Shown one piece after another: positions 51,888 through 59,467 of a stretch of 64,000 bases of DNA; the stretch's first letter is position 1; each line of letters opens with the position of its first letter. Position numbers and translations under genes: made by a program. The notes under the pieces are model-generated. The model saw only the letters and a program-made list of their open reading frames with translations. It had not been told where the DNA came from and ran no database searches. Source of the stretch: Flavobacteriales bacterium (GTDB lineage: Bacteria; Bacteroidota; Bacteroidia; Flavobacteriales_C; GCA-002722245); contig PBLA01000027.1 of assembly GCA_002722245.1 (NCBI GenBank), positions 124,001-188,000 of the forward strand. The letters are read 5' to 3'.

Positions 51888-51926
51888 AAAAAAGCCCAAT
51901 AAAGAGTTCTTTATTGGGCTTTTTTG
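51888..51926. terminator. Bidirectional intrinsic terminator between lpdA and the DUF551-like gene
   Basis: The stem AGCCCAATAAAGA (51893-51905) pairs perfectly with 51908-51920, flanked by an A-run on the left and a T-run on the right. It therefore works for lpdA on the plus strand and for the convergent gene on the minus strand. Confidence 0.9.
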
Positions 51927-51946
51927 TCCCTCAATTTCATGAAAAA

Positions 51947-52231
51947 TCATTCAGGTTTTTCGGGTAATGGCATCCAGTGGGTAACCTCTTGAAAAAAGTG
52001 ATTACTTAATCCCTCACCACTCCAAAAATCATTTGTATCACTGTTTTTGTGTTTTGGTTTATGTTCTCCGTAAAAATTCTTAATAAAGGTAAGTACCTTA
52101 ACAGGTTTAAGTTCAACCTCACCTGGTGTACCTGGAAGTGGCACATAATTTTCAGGTACAAAAGCGATTACGCGTTGGCCGTCCTCAGGTAGTTGGTCTA
52201 TGGTTTTAATCCAATCCATTTCTATTTCCAT
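51947..52231 (-). CDS. DUF551-like small protein
   Basis: 94-residue soluble protein. The pattern DWIKTIDQLPEDGQRVIAF at the N-terminus and THWMPLPEKPE at the C-terminus matches the DUF551 outline (W...LP..G..V ... HWMPLPE.P), a family often of phage origin and unknown function. Start is ATG 52231, or ATG 52219 four codons later. It lies 32 bases after the flippase-like gene on the same strand and ends at the shared terminator. No phage genes are nearby. Confidence 0.7.
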   Translation of the reverse strand: MEIEMDWIKTIDQLPEDGQRVIAFVPENYVPLPGTPGEVELKPVKVLTFIKNFYGEHKPKHKNSDTNDFWSGEGLSNHFFQEVTHWMPLPEKPE

Positions 52232-52263
52232 TTACTGCAAAAAATTTTGAATGATAGGGACTC

Positions 52264-53268
52264 CTACGAAAATTTTTCAGTTTTGTTCATGTATGGAAGA
52301 ACAGCAAATGAAATTAAACCCGCAATCACTACGGTGATCGTCATTACAACAAATGCAACATTTGCCCAAATAGTTGCGGATTCTTCTTGAACATTAAGCG
52401 CAGTCAATGCCATAATTACCATAATCTGCCATGCTCCAGCGCCACCCGTAGTGGGAGCCACCATACCAAAACTTCCAGCAATAAAAGCAGTAAGTCCGGC
52501 TGCTAATGATAAATTTGAGGTAGGTTCATAAGCAAAGAAGCATATGTAAAACATTCCCACGTAACCTATCCATATTACAAGAGTGTGTAAAAAAAATAAG
52601 CCTTTCGTTTTCATTTTAAAAACTTGGATAAAACTGGCTTTTAATTCACGTAATAATTTTTCTACTTTTTTCATCGGCGACAACGAAAAGATTTTTTTTC
52701 TCAATTTATAAAGCAGAATCAAACAAATAAGACTAAGTAGTGATAGTACTATGATCATTACTCGATTATTAATTACACTCGTGACTAAATCAGGCAACGA
52801 GGATTTAAAATATAAATTACTAAAGAGGTCAAATTGAAGTATTAATAGGAGTCCAGTGAAAAAAAGCAATGTGAGTAAATCAAAGGCTCGTTCAATAAAT
52901 ACAGTTCCAAGAAGTTGAGGGACAGGAATGCCTTCATATTTATATAATGTCCCACACCTAGCAACCTCTCCCGATCTTGGAATTGCAACATTGGAAGCGT
53001 ACATAAATAAAACGCTAGCAAAAACATTTTTGGTTTTAGGACGATGTCCGGTAGATTCAATTAACAGTTTCCAGCGTAAAGCTCTAGAATAATGTGAAGC
53101 CATTGCGAATACGGCTGAAATTGCAAAAAAACCGTAATTCATTGATTTGGCACCGTTCCAAAATGCATCAAAAGTTAAGTTTGTTCTCGAGAAACTCCAC
53201 CATACTAATCCTATCCCAATAGAAAGGAATAATGCCTGTTTAAAGAGTTTTTTAGTTTGAATATTCAC
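52264..53268 (-). CDS. Flippase-like / lysylphosphatidylglycerol synthase TM-region protein
   Basis: 334-residue membrane protein of the UPF0104 (TIGR00374-type) family with about eight helices. IPRSGEVARCGTLYKYEGIPVPQLLGTVFIERAFDLLTLL (begins near residue 96) and GMVAPTTGGAGAWQIMV (about 269-285) are family hallmarks, clearer than in the paralogue at 6173. Possible role in moving lipids or lipid-linked sugars. The start is GTG at 53268, directly before NIQTKKLFKQA; a -7 box lies 5 bases upstream. Confidence 0.85.
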   Translation of the reverse strand: MNIQTKKLFKQALFLSIGIGLVWWSFSRTNLTFDAFWNGAKSMNYGFFAISAVFAMASHYSRALRWKLLIESTGHRPKTKNVFASVLFMYASNVAIPRSGEVARCGTLYKYEGIPVPQLLGTVFIERAFDLLTLLFFTGLLLILQFDLFSNLYFKSSLPDLVTSVINNRVMIIVLSLLSLICLILLYKLRKKIFSLSPMKKVEKLLRELKASFIQVFKMKTKGLFFLHTLVIWIGYVGMFYICFFAYEPTSNLSLAAGLTAFIAGSFGMVAPTTGGAGAWQIMVIMALTALNVQEESATIWANVAFVVMTITVVIAGLISFAVLPYMNKTEKFS

Positions 53269-53273
53269 TGAGA

Positions 53274-53281
53274 CAAATGTA
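53274..53281 (-). promoter_or_regulatory. -7 box (TACATTTG) for the flippase-like gene
   Basis: Read on the minus strand: exact TAnnTTTG match, 5 bases before the GTG start, so the mRNA is probably leaderless or nearly so. Confidence 0.5.
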
Positions 53282-53451
53282 CATAATAATATTTCTAGTC
53301 AAAATGGCGAAAAAAAATAGCTGTTTAAATGCAGCGTACAAATTAATCTTAGACAACATAAAAATTAACAGTTGAAATTATTTCTGAGATTGATTTAAGG
53401 TGTTGTAAATGTGTGTTTTAAGTGTTTTGGTAATCTTAAATGCTCAAAAAT

Positions 53452-53469
53452 TTAACATAAACATTACAC
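53452..53469 (+). promoter_or_regulatory. Pho-box-like direct repeat upstream of the lipoprotein gene
   Basis: TTAACAT, four bases, then ATTACAC: two 7-base half-sites with an 11-base period, the geometry of PhoB/PhoP operators. Located 54 bases before the -7 box at 53523. Imperfect, and to be read together with the perfect repeat at 54856. Confidence 0.35.
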
Positions 53470-53522
53470 ATTATTAAAAAACTAATAATTGAACATTAAC
53501 GCATTTTAAATCACTTACGAAC

Positions 53523-53530
53523 TAATTTTG
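53523..53530 (+). promoter_or_regulatory. -7 box (TAATTTTG) for the lipoprotein gene
   Basis: Exact TAnnTTTG match 34 bases before the ATG at 53565. No clear -33 TTG at the right spacing, which would suit an activator-dependent promoter. Confidence 0.45.
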
Positions 53531-53564
53531 AGCAAACTAATTATAATTTAATTACCTACGTATT

Positions 53565-54779
53565 ATGAAAAAGAATTTTTTAGCTATCGCAACGTTTTTA
53601 GTAGCTAGCTCTCTAACATTTACCTCGTGTAATCTTGATAATGATAAAGACAATGATAATGATAATCAGATCGAGGAGGTTTCAGCATCGAACATTATTG
53701 AAGTTTCAAAAAACATTTCCGCAGATACTGAATGGAAGAAAGACACAATCTATGTGCTTACTTCAAGAATAACTGTTGAGTCAGGAGCTACTTTAACTAT
53801 TGACCCAGGTACAGTTATAAAGGGAAAATCAGGTACAGGAGTTAATGCCACTGCTCTTTTAATTGCCAGAGGGGCAAAAATTATAGCAGAGGGAACAGTT
53901 GATGAACCAATTATTTTTACTGCAGAGAGTGATCAAATAGAATCGGGAGAAATTGTTTCCCCTAATTTACCAAGCAATTTAAATGGCTTGTGGGGTGGAC
54001 TAATCGTTTTAGGTTATGCTCCAATTTCTGCTGATGACGCTTCTGTTCAAATTGAAGGTATTCCTGTGTCCGATAAAAATGGTTTGTTTGGGGGAGATAA
54101 GGAAGAAGATAATTCAGGAATAATCAAATATGTTTCCGTGCGTCATGGAGGCGCTAATATTGGAGATGCAAATGAAATTAATGGAATTACATTCGGAGGA
54201 GTTGGATCTGGAACTGTTGTAGAAAATATTGAAGTAGTTGCTAATCAAGATGATGGTGTGGAGTTCTTTGGTGGTTCAGTATCCGTTAAAAATGTACTTG
54301 TTTGGAATAATGGTGATGATGCACTCGATACAGATATGGCATGGTCTGGAACAGTTGATAATTTTGTTATTATTAATCCTGGAGATGAGGCATTGGAATT
54401 AGATGGTGGTGAAGGTTTGTTTAATAAAGAGCAAACTTTTGTAAATGGGACAGTATATGCACAACAAGCGGAAGGTCTCGTTGATATTGATTCCACCGCG
54501 AGTGGAGATGTTGGAAACACATGGGTAAATATTTCTAAAGTATATTTTACTGACTTACAAGGTTCTGGACAAGATTTTGATGATTTAAATGATATTATGA
54601 CAGTTGCTGATTTAGAATTTACATACCCTTTAGAAGGAGCTGGAACAAAAGAAGATTACTTTGCCAAAGGATCTGACGAGTTTGTCACTGATGTTGAAGA
54701 AGGAAAAGCTACAGTTGGTGCTGATTTAGAAAAATTCACAAATTGGTCGTGGGCAGCAGTTGAAGGGGTACTCAAGTAG
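53565..54779 (+). CDS. Outer-membrane lipoprotein with parallel beta-helix-like repeats
   Basis: 404-residue secreted lipoprotein. Signal peptide with lipobox LTFTSC (Cys22), then a very acidic Asn/Asp linker, which in Bacteroidota can direct lipoproteins to the cell surface. The body has short beta-rich turns: ITVESGATLTIDPGTVIKG, ALLIARGAKIIAEGTVDEPI, WGGLIVLGYAPI, YVSVRHGG, VENIEVVANQDDGVEFFGG, as in right-handed beta-helix proteins. No catalytic residues recognised. Together with the TonB-dependent receptor gene 129 bases downstream it may form a surface binding or uptake unit. It has its own terminator. Confidence 0.8.
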   Translation: MKKNFLAIATFLVASSLTFTSCNLDNDKDNDNDNQIEEVSASNIIEVSKNISADTEWKKDTIYVLTSRITVESGATLTIDPGTVIKGKSGTGVNATALLIARGAKIIAEGTVDEPIIFTAESDQIESGEIVSPNLPSNLNGLWGGLIVLGYAPISADDASVQIEGIPVSDKNGLFGGDKEEDNSGIIKYVSVRHGGANIGDANEINGITFGGVGSGTVVENIEVVANQDDGVEFFGGSVSVKNVLVWNNGDDALDTDMAWSGTVDNFVIINPGDEALELDGGEGLFNKEQTFVNGTVYAQQAEGLVDIDSTASGDVGNTWVNISKVYFTDLQGSGQDFDDLNDIMTVADLEFTYPLEGAGTKEDYFAKGSDEFVTDVEEGKATVGADLEKFTNWSWAAVEGVLK

Positions 54780-54803
54780 AAAATACATACTGTATGATTA
54801 GAT

Positions 54804-54830
54804 AAAAGGGAAGCTTGTCTTCCCTTTTTT
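54804..54830 (+). terminator. Intrinsic terminator after the lipoprotein gene
   Basis: AAAAGGGAAG (54804-54813) pairs with CTTCCCTTTT (54819-54828) around a five-base loop, and a T-run follows. The receptor gene downstream therefore needs its own promoter. Confidence 0.88.
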
Positions 54831-54855
54831 ATTGTAATGTAATGGTGACAGCTAG

Positions 54856-54873
54856 TTAACAATTACTTAACAA
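54856..54873 (+). promoter_or_regulatory. Perfect Pho-box-like direct repeat upstream of the receptor gene
   Basis: TTAACAA at 54856-54862 and again at 54867-54873, four bases apart: an exact 7-base direct repeat with an 11-base period. It ends about 8 bases before a weak -7-like box (GTTCTTTG, 54882-54889), the place where an activator such as PhoB would replace a -33 element. The gene for a PhoB-type regulator lies 3 kb downstream. Confidence 0.45.
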
Positions 54874-54908
54874 CAATTAAAGTTCTTTGCATTCATAATT
54901 TGAAACGA

Positions 54909-57878
54909 ATGAATTACACGGAAAAAAAGAAGGGATTGAGTGGAGTAATATTGTTACTTCTGATTGTTTTAAGTGGTTTTGTAAGTGCCCAAAATGCGAC
55001 ACTAAGAGGACGTTTAATTGATGAAGTAGGTGAAGCAGTTCCATTTGCTCTCGTAATAGTGGGAGAAGGTGAATATTCTACTATGACGGATTTAGATGGT
55101 GCGTTTAATTTAGAGGTTCCTGCAGGGCGGTACAAGGTTACTGGAATGCAAGGAGGGTTAAAAGTAGAAGTAGAAGTAGTTGCTTTAGCAGGTCAAGTAA
55201 AAGTGTTGGGCGATCTTACGTTAAAAGCTACTGCTGAAAAAATGGAGGAAGTTGTAATCACTGTTACTGGTGCAGTAAAATCAGCAGGAGCAGTTCAACG
55301 CCAAATAGAGAAAGCTGTAGTAGTGAAGAGTGGGACATCCAAAGAGGATATTCAACGATCAGGAGATGGTAATGCTGGTCAAGCTGCAAAGAGAATTCCT
55401 GGAATATCAATTGTTGGAGGGAAGTATGTATTTGTTCGAGGTATAGGAGATCGATACAATAAAACTACCATCAATGGTGTTGATATTCCAGGTTTAGATC
55501 CTGATAGGAACTCAATACAGATGGATTTATTTCCATCCAATATCATTGATAACATATTAATTAGTAAATCACTATCTGCCGATCTTCCGGCAAACTTTGC
55601 AGGTGGAGTCATTGATTTAGGGTTGAAAGATTTTCCTGATCGAAAAGAAAGCAGTTTTGGATTAAGTGCAGGATACAACCCTTCTATGCACTTTAATTCT
55701 CAATATTTAAGTTATGATGGCGGTCCCTTGGATTTTATCGGTTTAGCGGGTAGTGATCGAGATATTCCAACCAATGTGGTGGTGGAAGACGATATTCTTT
55801 TCGGAAGAAAAACATCTCAGGACTGGAATGCATACATTAGTCAGTTTGATCAACAAATGGCTGCTTATGAAACCTCGAGTCTTATGGATTTCTCACTTTC
55901 AGGAGGTCATGGGAATCAAATTCCGTTGAAAAATAAAGGGTCTATTGGCTACAATTTTGCGACATCCTATTCAAATACAACAAAATATTATAGCGAGGCA
56001 GAGTTTGGAGACTATGGAATGAAGGAAAATGTTGATTCCGTTGGATTAAATTTACGAAACAATCAAGTTGGTAGAATTGGAACAAATAGTGTTTTACTGA
56101 GTGTAATGGGAGGAGTAGCCTACAAAAAAGGGGCTTCAAAAATTAAATTAAATGCATTACGCATTCAAAATGGAGTTCGGCGAGCGGGACAATTTGATTT
56201 TAATAAAGACGATCAAGGGAATGATTTCTTTGGAAGAAAATATACCTTGGGGTTTAATGAGCGAATATTAAATAACTTTTTACTGGAAGTTAAACATAAG
56301 TTTGGTGTATCGAAAGACTCTACAGGGAAAAAAACGGGAGTACCAAAATGGGAAATGTCTTGGAAATTAGCACCAACAATAGCTTCTATTAACGATCCTG
56401 ATATTCGAAGTACTAGCTATGAAATAGAAGAAGGAAATAATATAACGAATTCTAATGTAGGTTTTCCATCCAGACTTTGGAGAGCCATGTCTGAAACAAC
56501 AATTGCAAACAGGGTTGATTTTTCACGAACATTGAAAGAAAAAAATAACCTAAAGTTTGGAGCTGCTTCTACATATAAATATCGAGATTTTAATATTCGA
56601 AGCTTTAACATTGAAGGATCTGTGGATGATTTGAACGGAAATGGAAATGAAGTCTGGGATAATGTTTGGAATGGGGAATTATCAACTATTGGAGGGGAAG
56701 TATACAGAATTAAACCTGACTTTATACCAAATGCGACCAATGCCTATCAATCTCGATCATTGTACAATGCAGGGTATGTTTCAACACAAATTTCTACTGG
56801 AAAAAGATTAAAGTCAGTTTTAGGATTAAGGGTAGAAAAATTTGATCAATGGTATTCAGGAAAATTTCTAAATGCGCTAAATGGTGGTGGTTTGGATGAG
56901 GTAATCGATTCTCTTGTTTTAAGCGACTTTGATTTCTTCCCAACCATTAATATGATTTATGCATTAAGTGAAAACAAAAACAATCGACAGAATTTAAGAT
57001 TTTCTGCATCAAGGACCATAGCTCGTCCATCAATGAAGGAAAAATCATATGCGATAATTATAGATCCCTTCACAGGGCGAACATTTAATGGTGGTTTATG
57101 GCCATCTGCAAATGCTTCAGGTGATTTAATTTGGAATGGAGACTTAGTGAGTACAGATATTACAAACTTAGATTTAAGATGGGAAGCGTTCCAAAAAATG
57201 GCACAAACTGTATCTTTTAGTGCCTTTTACAAAAATTTCCAAAATCCTATTGAGATTGTCCAGTTTGCAACAGCAAGTAATAATATTCAACCTCAAAATG
57301 TAGGTACAGGAAATTTAATTGGGGGAGAATTTGACTTTAGAAGAAGATTGACATTTTTGGACTCAAATCTTGTGAATTGGGCCTTCAATACTAACTTCAC
57401 CTATTCTTACTCGCAAATAAAAATGTCGGAAAACGAATACACCAGTAAAGTGGCAAATGCGAGAACAGGGCAAGAAATTAAAGAATATCGAGCAATGGCT
57501 GGTCAAGCTCCATATTTGATTAATGCTGGGTTGTCTTACCTTGGTGGTATAAAAGACAGTACTTTTTGGCGAGGTGTTCAAATGGGTATGTTTTATAATG
57601 TGCAGGGAAGGACATTGCAAATTGTGGGTATTGCAGATAAACCAGATATATACACCAAGCCATTTCACAGCTTGAATTTCACAGCTTCAAAGAAATTTGA
57701 AAAAAAGGATGAAAATGGAGAGGTTGTTCGTACACATACGATAGGGATTAAAGCATCCAACATATTAAATGATTTACGAGAATCGATCTTTGATGCTTAT
57801 GGTGTTAACGAGGAGTATTTCTTTTCTCGATTGGCTCCAGGAACGGCTTTTAAAATGAAGTACTCATTGAAATTTTAG
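54909..57878 (+). CDS. TonB-dependent outer-membrane receptor
   Basis: 989-residue receptor. Signal peptide (to about residue 27, ending VSAQ), then a carboxypeptidase-regulatory-like domain (about 30-105: LRGRLIDEVGEAVPFALVIV), then the plug with AAKRIPGISIVGGKYVFVRGIGDRYNKT and NFAGGVIDLGLKDFPDRK (about 150-240), and a large barrel ending in Phe (YSLKF). The ligand is not evident. No SusD partner is present; instead the beta-helix lipoprotein gene lies upstream. ATG 54909 is preferred over TTG 54900. A Pho-box-like repeat precedes it. Confidence 0.93.
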   Translation: MNYTEKKKGLSGVILLLLIVLSGFVSAQNATLRGRLIDEVGEAVPFALVIVGEGEYSTMTDLDGAFNLEVPAGRYKVTGMQGGLKVEVEVVALAGQVKVLGDLTLKATAEKMEEVVITVTGAVKSAGAVQRQIEKAVVVKSGTSKEDIQRSGDGNAGQAAKRIPGISIVGGKYVFVRGIGDRYNKTTINGVDIPGLDPDRNSIQMDLFPSNIIDNILISKSLSADLPANFAGGVIDLGLKDFPDRKESSFGLSAGYNPSMHFNSQYLSYDGGPLDFIGLAGSDRDIPTNVVVEDDILFGRKTSQDWNAYISQFDQQMAAYETSSLMDFSLSGGHGNQIPLKNKGSIGYNFATSYSNTTKYYSEAEFGDYGMKENVDSVGLNLRNNQVGRIGTNSVLLSVMGGVAYKKGASKIKLNALRIQNGVRRAGQFDFNKDDQGNDFFGRKYTLGFNERILNNFLLEVKHKFGVSKDSTGKKTGVPKWEMSWKLAPTIASINDPDIRSTSYEIEEGNNITNSNVGFPSRLWRAMSETTIANRVDFSRTLKEKNNLKFGAASTYKYRDFNIRSFNIEGSVDDLNGNGNEVWDNVWNGELSTIGGEVYRIKPDFIPNATNAYQSRSLYNAGYVSTQISTGKRLKSVLGLRVEKFDQWYSGKFLNALNGGGLDEVIDSLVLSDFDFFPTINMIYALSENKNNRQNLRFSASRTIARPSMKEKSYAIIIDPFTGRTFNGGLWPSANASGDLIWNGDLVSTDITNLDLRWEAFQKMAQTVSFSAFYKNFQNPIEIVQFATASNNIQPQNVGTGNLIGGEFDFRRRLTFLDSNLVNWAFNTNFTYSYSQIKMSENEYTSKVANARTGQEIKEYRAMAGQAPYLINAGLSYLGGIKDSTFWRGVQMGMFYNVQGRTLQIVGIADKPDIYTKPFHSLNFTASKKFEKKDENGEVVRTHTIGIKASNILNDLRESIFDAYGVNEEYFFSRLAPGTAFKMKYSLKF

Positions 57879-57904
57879 CGTATGGTTAAGCTTTATTTTT
57901 CTTC

Positions 57905-57922
57905 TTAACGCTTTCATAACCT
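57905..57922 (+). promoter_or_regulatory. Weak third Pho-box-like repeat before the response regulator
   Basis: TTAACGC, four bases, ATAACCT, again an 11-base period but with poorer agreement. Located 30 bases before the -7 box at 57953. It could indicate autoregulation; support is low. Confidence 0.2.
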
Positions 57923-57952
57923 TGAACACATATTACTACTGTGTTGCATAAG

Positions 57953-57960
57953 TAATTTTG
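57953..57960 (+). promoter_or_regulatory. -7 box (TAATTTTG) for the response regulator
   Basis: Exact TAnnTTTG match 19 bases before the ATG at 57980. Confidence 0.45.
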
Positions 57961-57979
57961 TTGAATAAATTTTAAAAAA

Positions 57980-58678
57980 ATGGAAAACACTAAGGTTTTA
58001 CTGGTTGATGATGAACAGGATATCATTGAGTTTGTTAAATATAATCTTGAGCGTGAAGGGTATTGGATTGAGACGGCAAATAATGGAAAAGAAGCCTTAG
58101 AGGTTGCTGTTAAATTCCAGCCTGCATTAATTTTATTGGATGTAATGATGCCAGAAATGGATGGTATTGAAGTTTGTCATAGATTGCGAGAAAATAAAGA
58201 AATTGACAATACAATAATCGCCATGCTAACCGCTCGTAATGAGGATTATACTCAAGTGGCAGGATTGCAGGCAGGTGCAGATGATTTCATTAAAAAACCC
58301 ATCAAACCGCGCTTACTTGTGACCAAAGTAGAATCTTTACTTAGACGAAGGGGAGCACAAAACAATCATTCAGAAAACGATAATAAGTCCGCAATTGTTA
58401 TTGATCGTGAACGTTTTCTAGTGCTTAAAAAAGGAGAAAAGATCTCCTTGCCAAAAAAAGAATTCGAACTATTACTTCTTCTATCATCAGTTCCTGAACG
58501 TGTATTTACCAGAGATGAAATTTACGGTAAGATATGGGGAAGTCAGCTTATTGTTGGAGATCGAACAATTGATGTACATATTCGAAAATTAAGAGAGAAA
58601 TTAGGGGATGAATGTATTCAGACTGTGAAAGGGGTGGGGTATAAGTTTAATCCAGAAGAAGACTCAAAGACCGACTAA
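57980..58678 (+). CDS. OmpR/PhoB-family response regulator, orphan
   Basis: 232-residue two-domain regulator. The receiver domain (1-120) has the acidic pocket DDE (10-12), phospho-acceptor Asp54 in LLDVMMP, Thr84 and Lys106. The winged-helix DNA-binding domain (about 130-228) has LPKKEFELLLLLSS, GDRTIDVHIRKLREKLG and VKGVGYKF, as in PhoB/OmpR. No histidine kinase gene is adjacent, which is unusual since PhoB-type regulators generally sit beside PhoR. The place behind the receptor gene suggests it controls that unit (inference). Ends before an inverted-repeat terminator. Confidence 0.92.
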   Translation: MENTKVLLVDDEQDIIEFVKYNLEREGYWIETANNGKEALEVAVKFQPALILLDVMMPEMDGIEVCHRLRENKEIDNTIIAMLTARNEDYTQVAGLQAGADDFIKKPIKPRLLVTKVESLLRRRGAQNNHSENDNKSAIVIDRERFLVLKKGEKISLPKKEFELLLLLSSVPERVFTRDEIYGKIWGSQLIVGDRTIDVHIRKLREKLGDECIQTVKGVGYKFNPEEDSKTD

Positions 58679-58771
58679 TTAATATTTAATTTTGAGAACT
58701 AAATATTTGTATCTTTAAAGCGCTTTAATTTTTAGCGAGTAGAAATCAACATCCTTAAAATCACAATATTT

Positions 58772-58839
58772 CCCACAGGAGGTTTTTAGGTTTCTTTTTT
58801 TGCTTTAGCTTTTCATGGTTTTTCCTTCTGTGGGTTTTT
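58772..58839. terminator. Long-loop inverted repeat, probable bidirectional terminator
   Basis: CCCACAGGAGG (58772-58782) pairs with CCTTCTGTGGG (58824-58834) apart from one position, and TTTTT follows on the plus strand. The loop is about 41 bases and pyrimidine-rich. It lies between the ends of the response-regulator gene and the convergent lipoprotein gene and stops 3 bases short of the latter. Confidence 0.55.
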
Positions 58840-59263
58840 AAGGAAAATCTTTCGTGCAAGTTGTTTTCACAGTGTCTTTAACGTTACTATCATCTACAAA
58901 GTACGTCATTTCAATTTGGTCATCAATCAGTGTTCCAGAACCACTAATAGAATGATTACTCACAGTTTGAGAAGGTATTGTAAATGAATTGGGATCAAAA
59001 GTTGATTCTTCCACATACACATACTCCTCAATACCTAAAGCATAAAGATTCTGGATATTTAATTGATTGTTTTTAACAGAATCTACTGATATAATAATTG
59101 AGTAAACACGATCTCCTAGAATTGAACTTTTTTCAGAAACCAACCAATCTCCGATAAAATCATTTCCTTTCTCAACATCATCATTTTCAGGTAAGTTCTT
59201 CATGCAACCCATCAGACAAGAAAAAAGTGCGCCGAAAAAAAGAAAATAAGAGAACGGTTTCAT
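58838..59263 (-). CDS. Small hypothetical lipoprotein
   Basis: 141 residues. Signal peptide FSYFLFFGALFSCLMGC with lipobox LMGC (Cys20) shows that it is an exported lipoprotein. The rest forms short beta strands: FIGDWLVSEKSS, YSIIISVDS, a central TVSNHSISGSGTLIDDQIEMTYFV. The outline GDWLV...GSGTL...I.. is like small lipocalin- or lipid-binding-like Bacteroidota lipoproteins, but no family was recognised. The ATG directly follows the stop of the DUF5522 gene with no gap, so the two are translated from one message. Confidence 0.7.
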   Translation of the reverse strand: MKPFSYFLFFGALFSCLMGCMKNLPENDDVEKGNDFIGDWLVSEKSSILGDRVYSIIISVDSVKNNQLNIQNLYALGIEEYVYVEESTFDPNSFTIPSQTVSNHSISGSGTLIDDQIEMTYFVDDSNVKDTVKTTCTKDFP

Positions 59264-59446
59264 TTACTTTTTGGAAAATTTTTGCGTTTTATTGTCCCAA
59301 CCATATGGGCAATGTTTACAACCATTTTTGCAACAATACCCCCTTTTTAACAAATATTGACTTGTAAATACGCGGTAACCCATTTCGTTAATGTAATAAT
59401 CACCTTCTTCAAATTGATTTCTGCCTAAATCGTCAAATTCACCCAT
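59264..59446 (-). CDS. DUF5522-family cysteine-rich small protein
   Basis: 60 residues. YYINEMGYRVFTSQYLLKRG followed by YCCKNGCKHCPYGW is the DUF5522 signature; the four cysteines in C-C-x3-C-x2-C could bind a metal. Function unknown; the family is typical for Bacteroidota. It starts at ATG 59446, only 21 bases from the divergent deaminase gene, and its stop is immediately followed by the small lipoprotein gene. Confidence 0.85.
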   Translation of the reverse strand: MGEFDDLGRNQFEEGDYYINEMGYRVFTSQYLLKRGYCCKNGCKHCPYGWDNKTQKFSKK

Positions 59447-59455
59447 AATATGCGT

Positions 59456-59463
59456 TAACTTTG
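59456..59463 (+). promoter_or_regulatory. -7 box (TAACTTTG) for the deaminase gene
   Basis: Exact TAnnTTTG match, 4 bases before the ATG at 59468. Any -33 region would lie inside the DUF5522 gene on the other strand. Confidence 0.5.
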
Positions 59464-59467
59464 ATCT

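Noticed and set aside
51947-52231. Prophage remnant suggested by the DUF551-like gene
   Set aside because: No integrase, portal, capsid or other phage genes nearby; the gene is cotranscribed with a housekeeping-type membrane protein gene.
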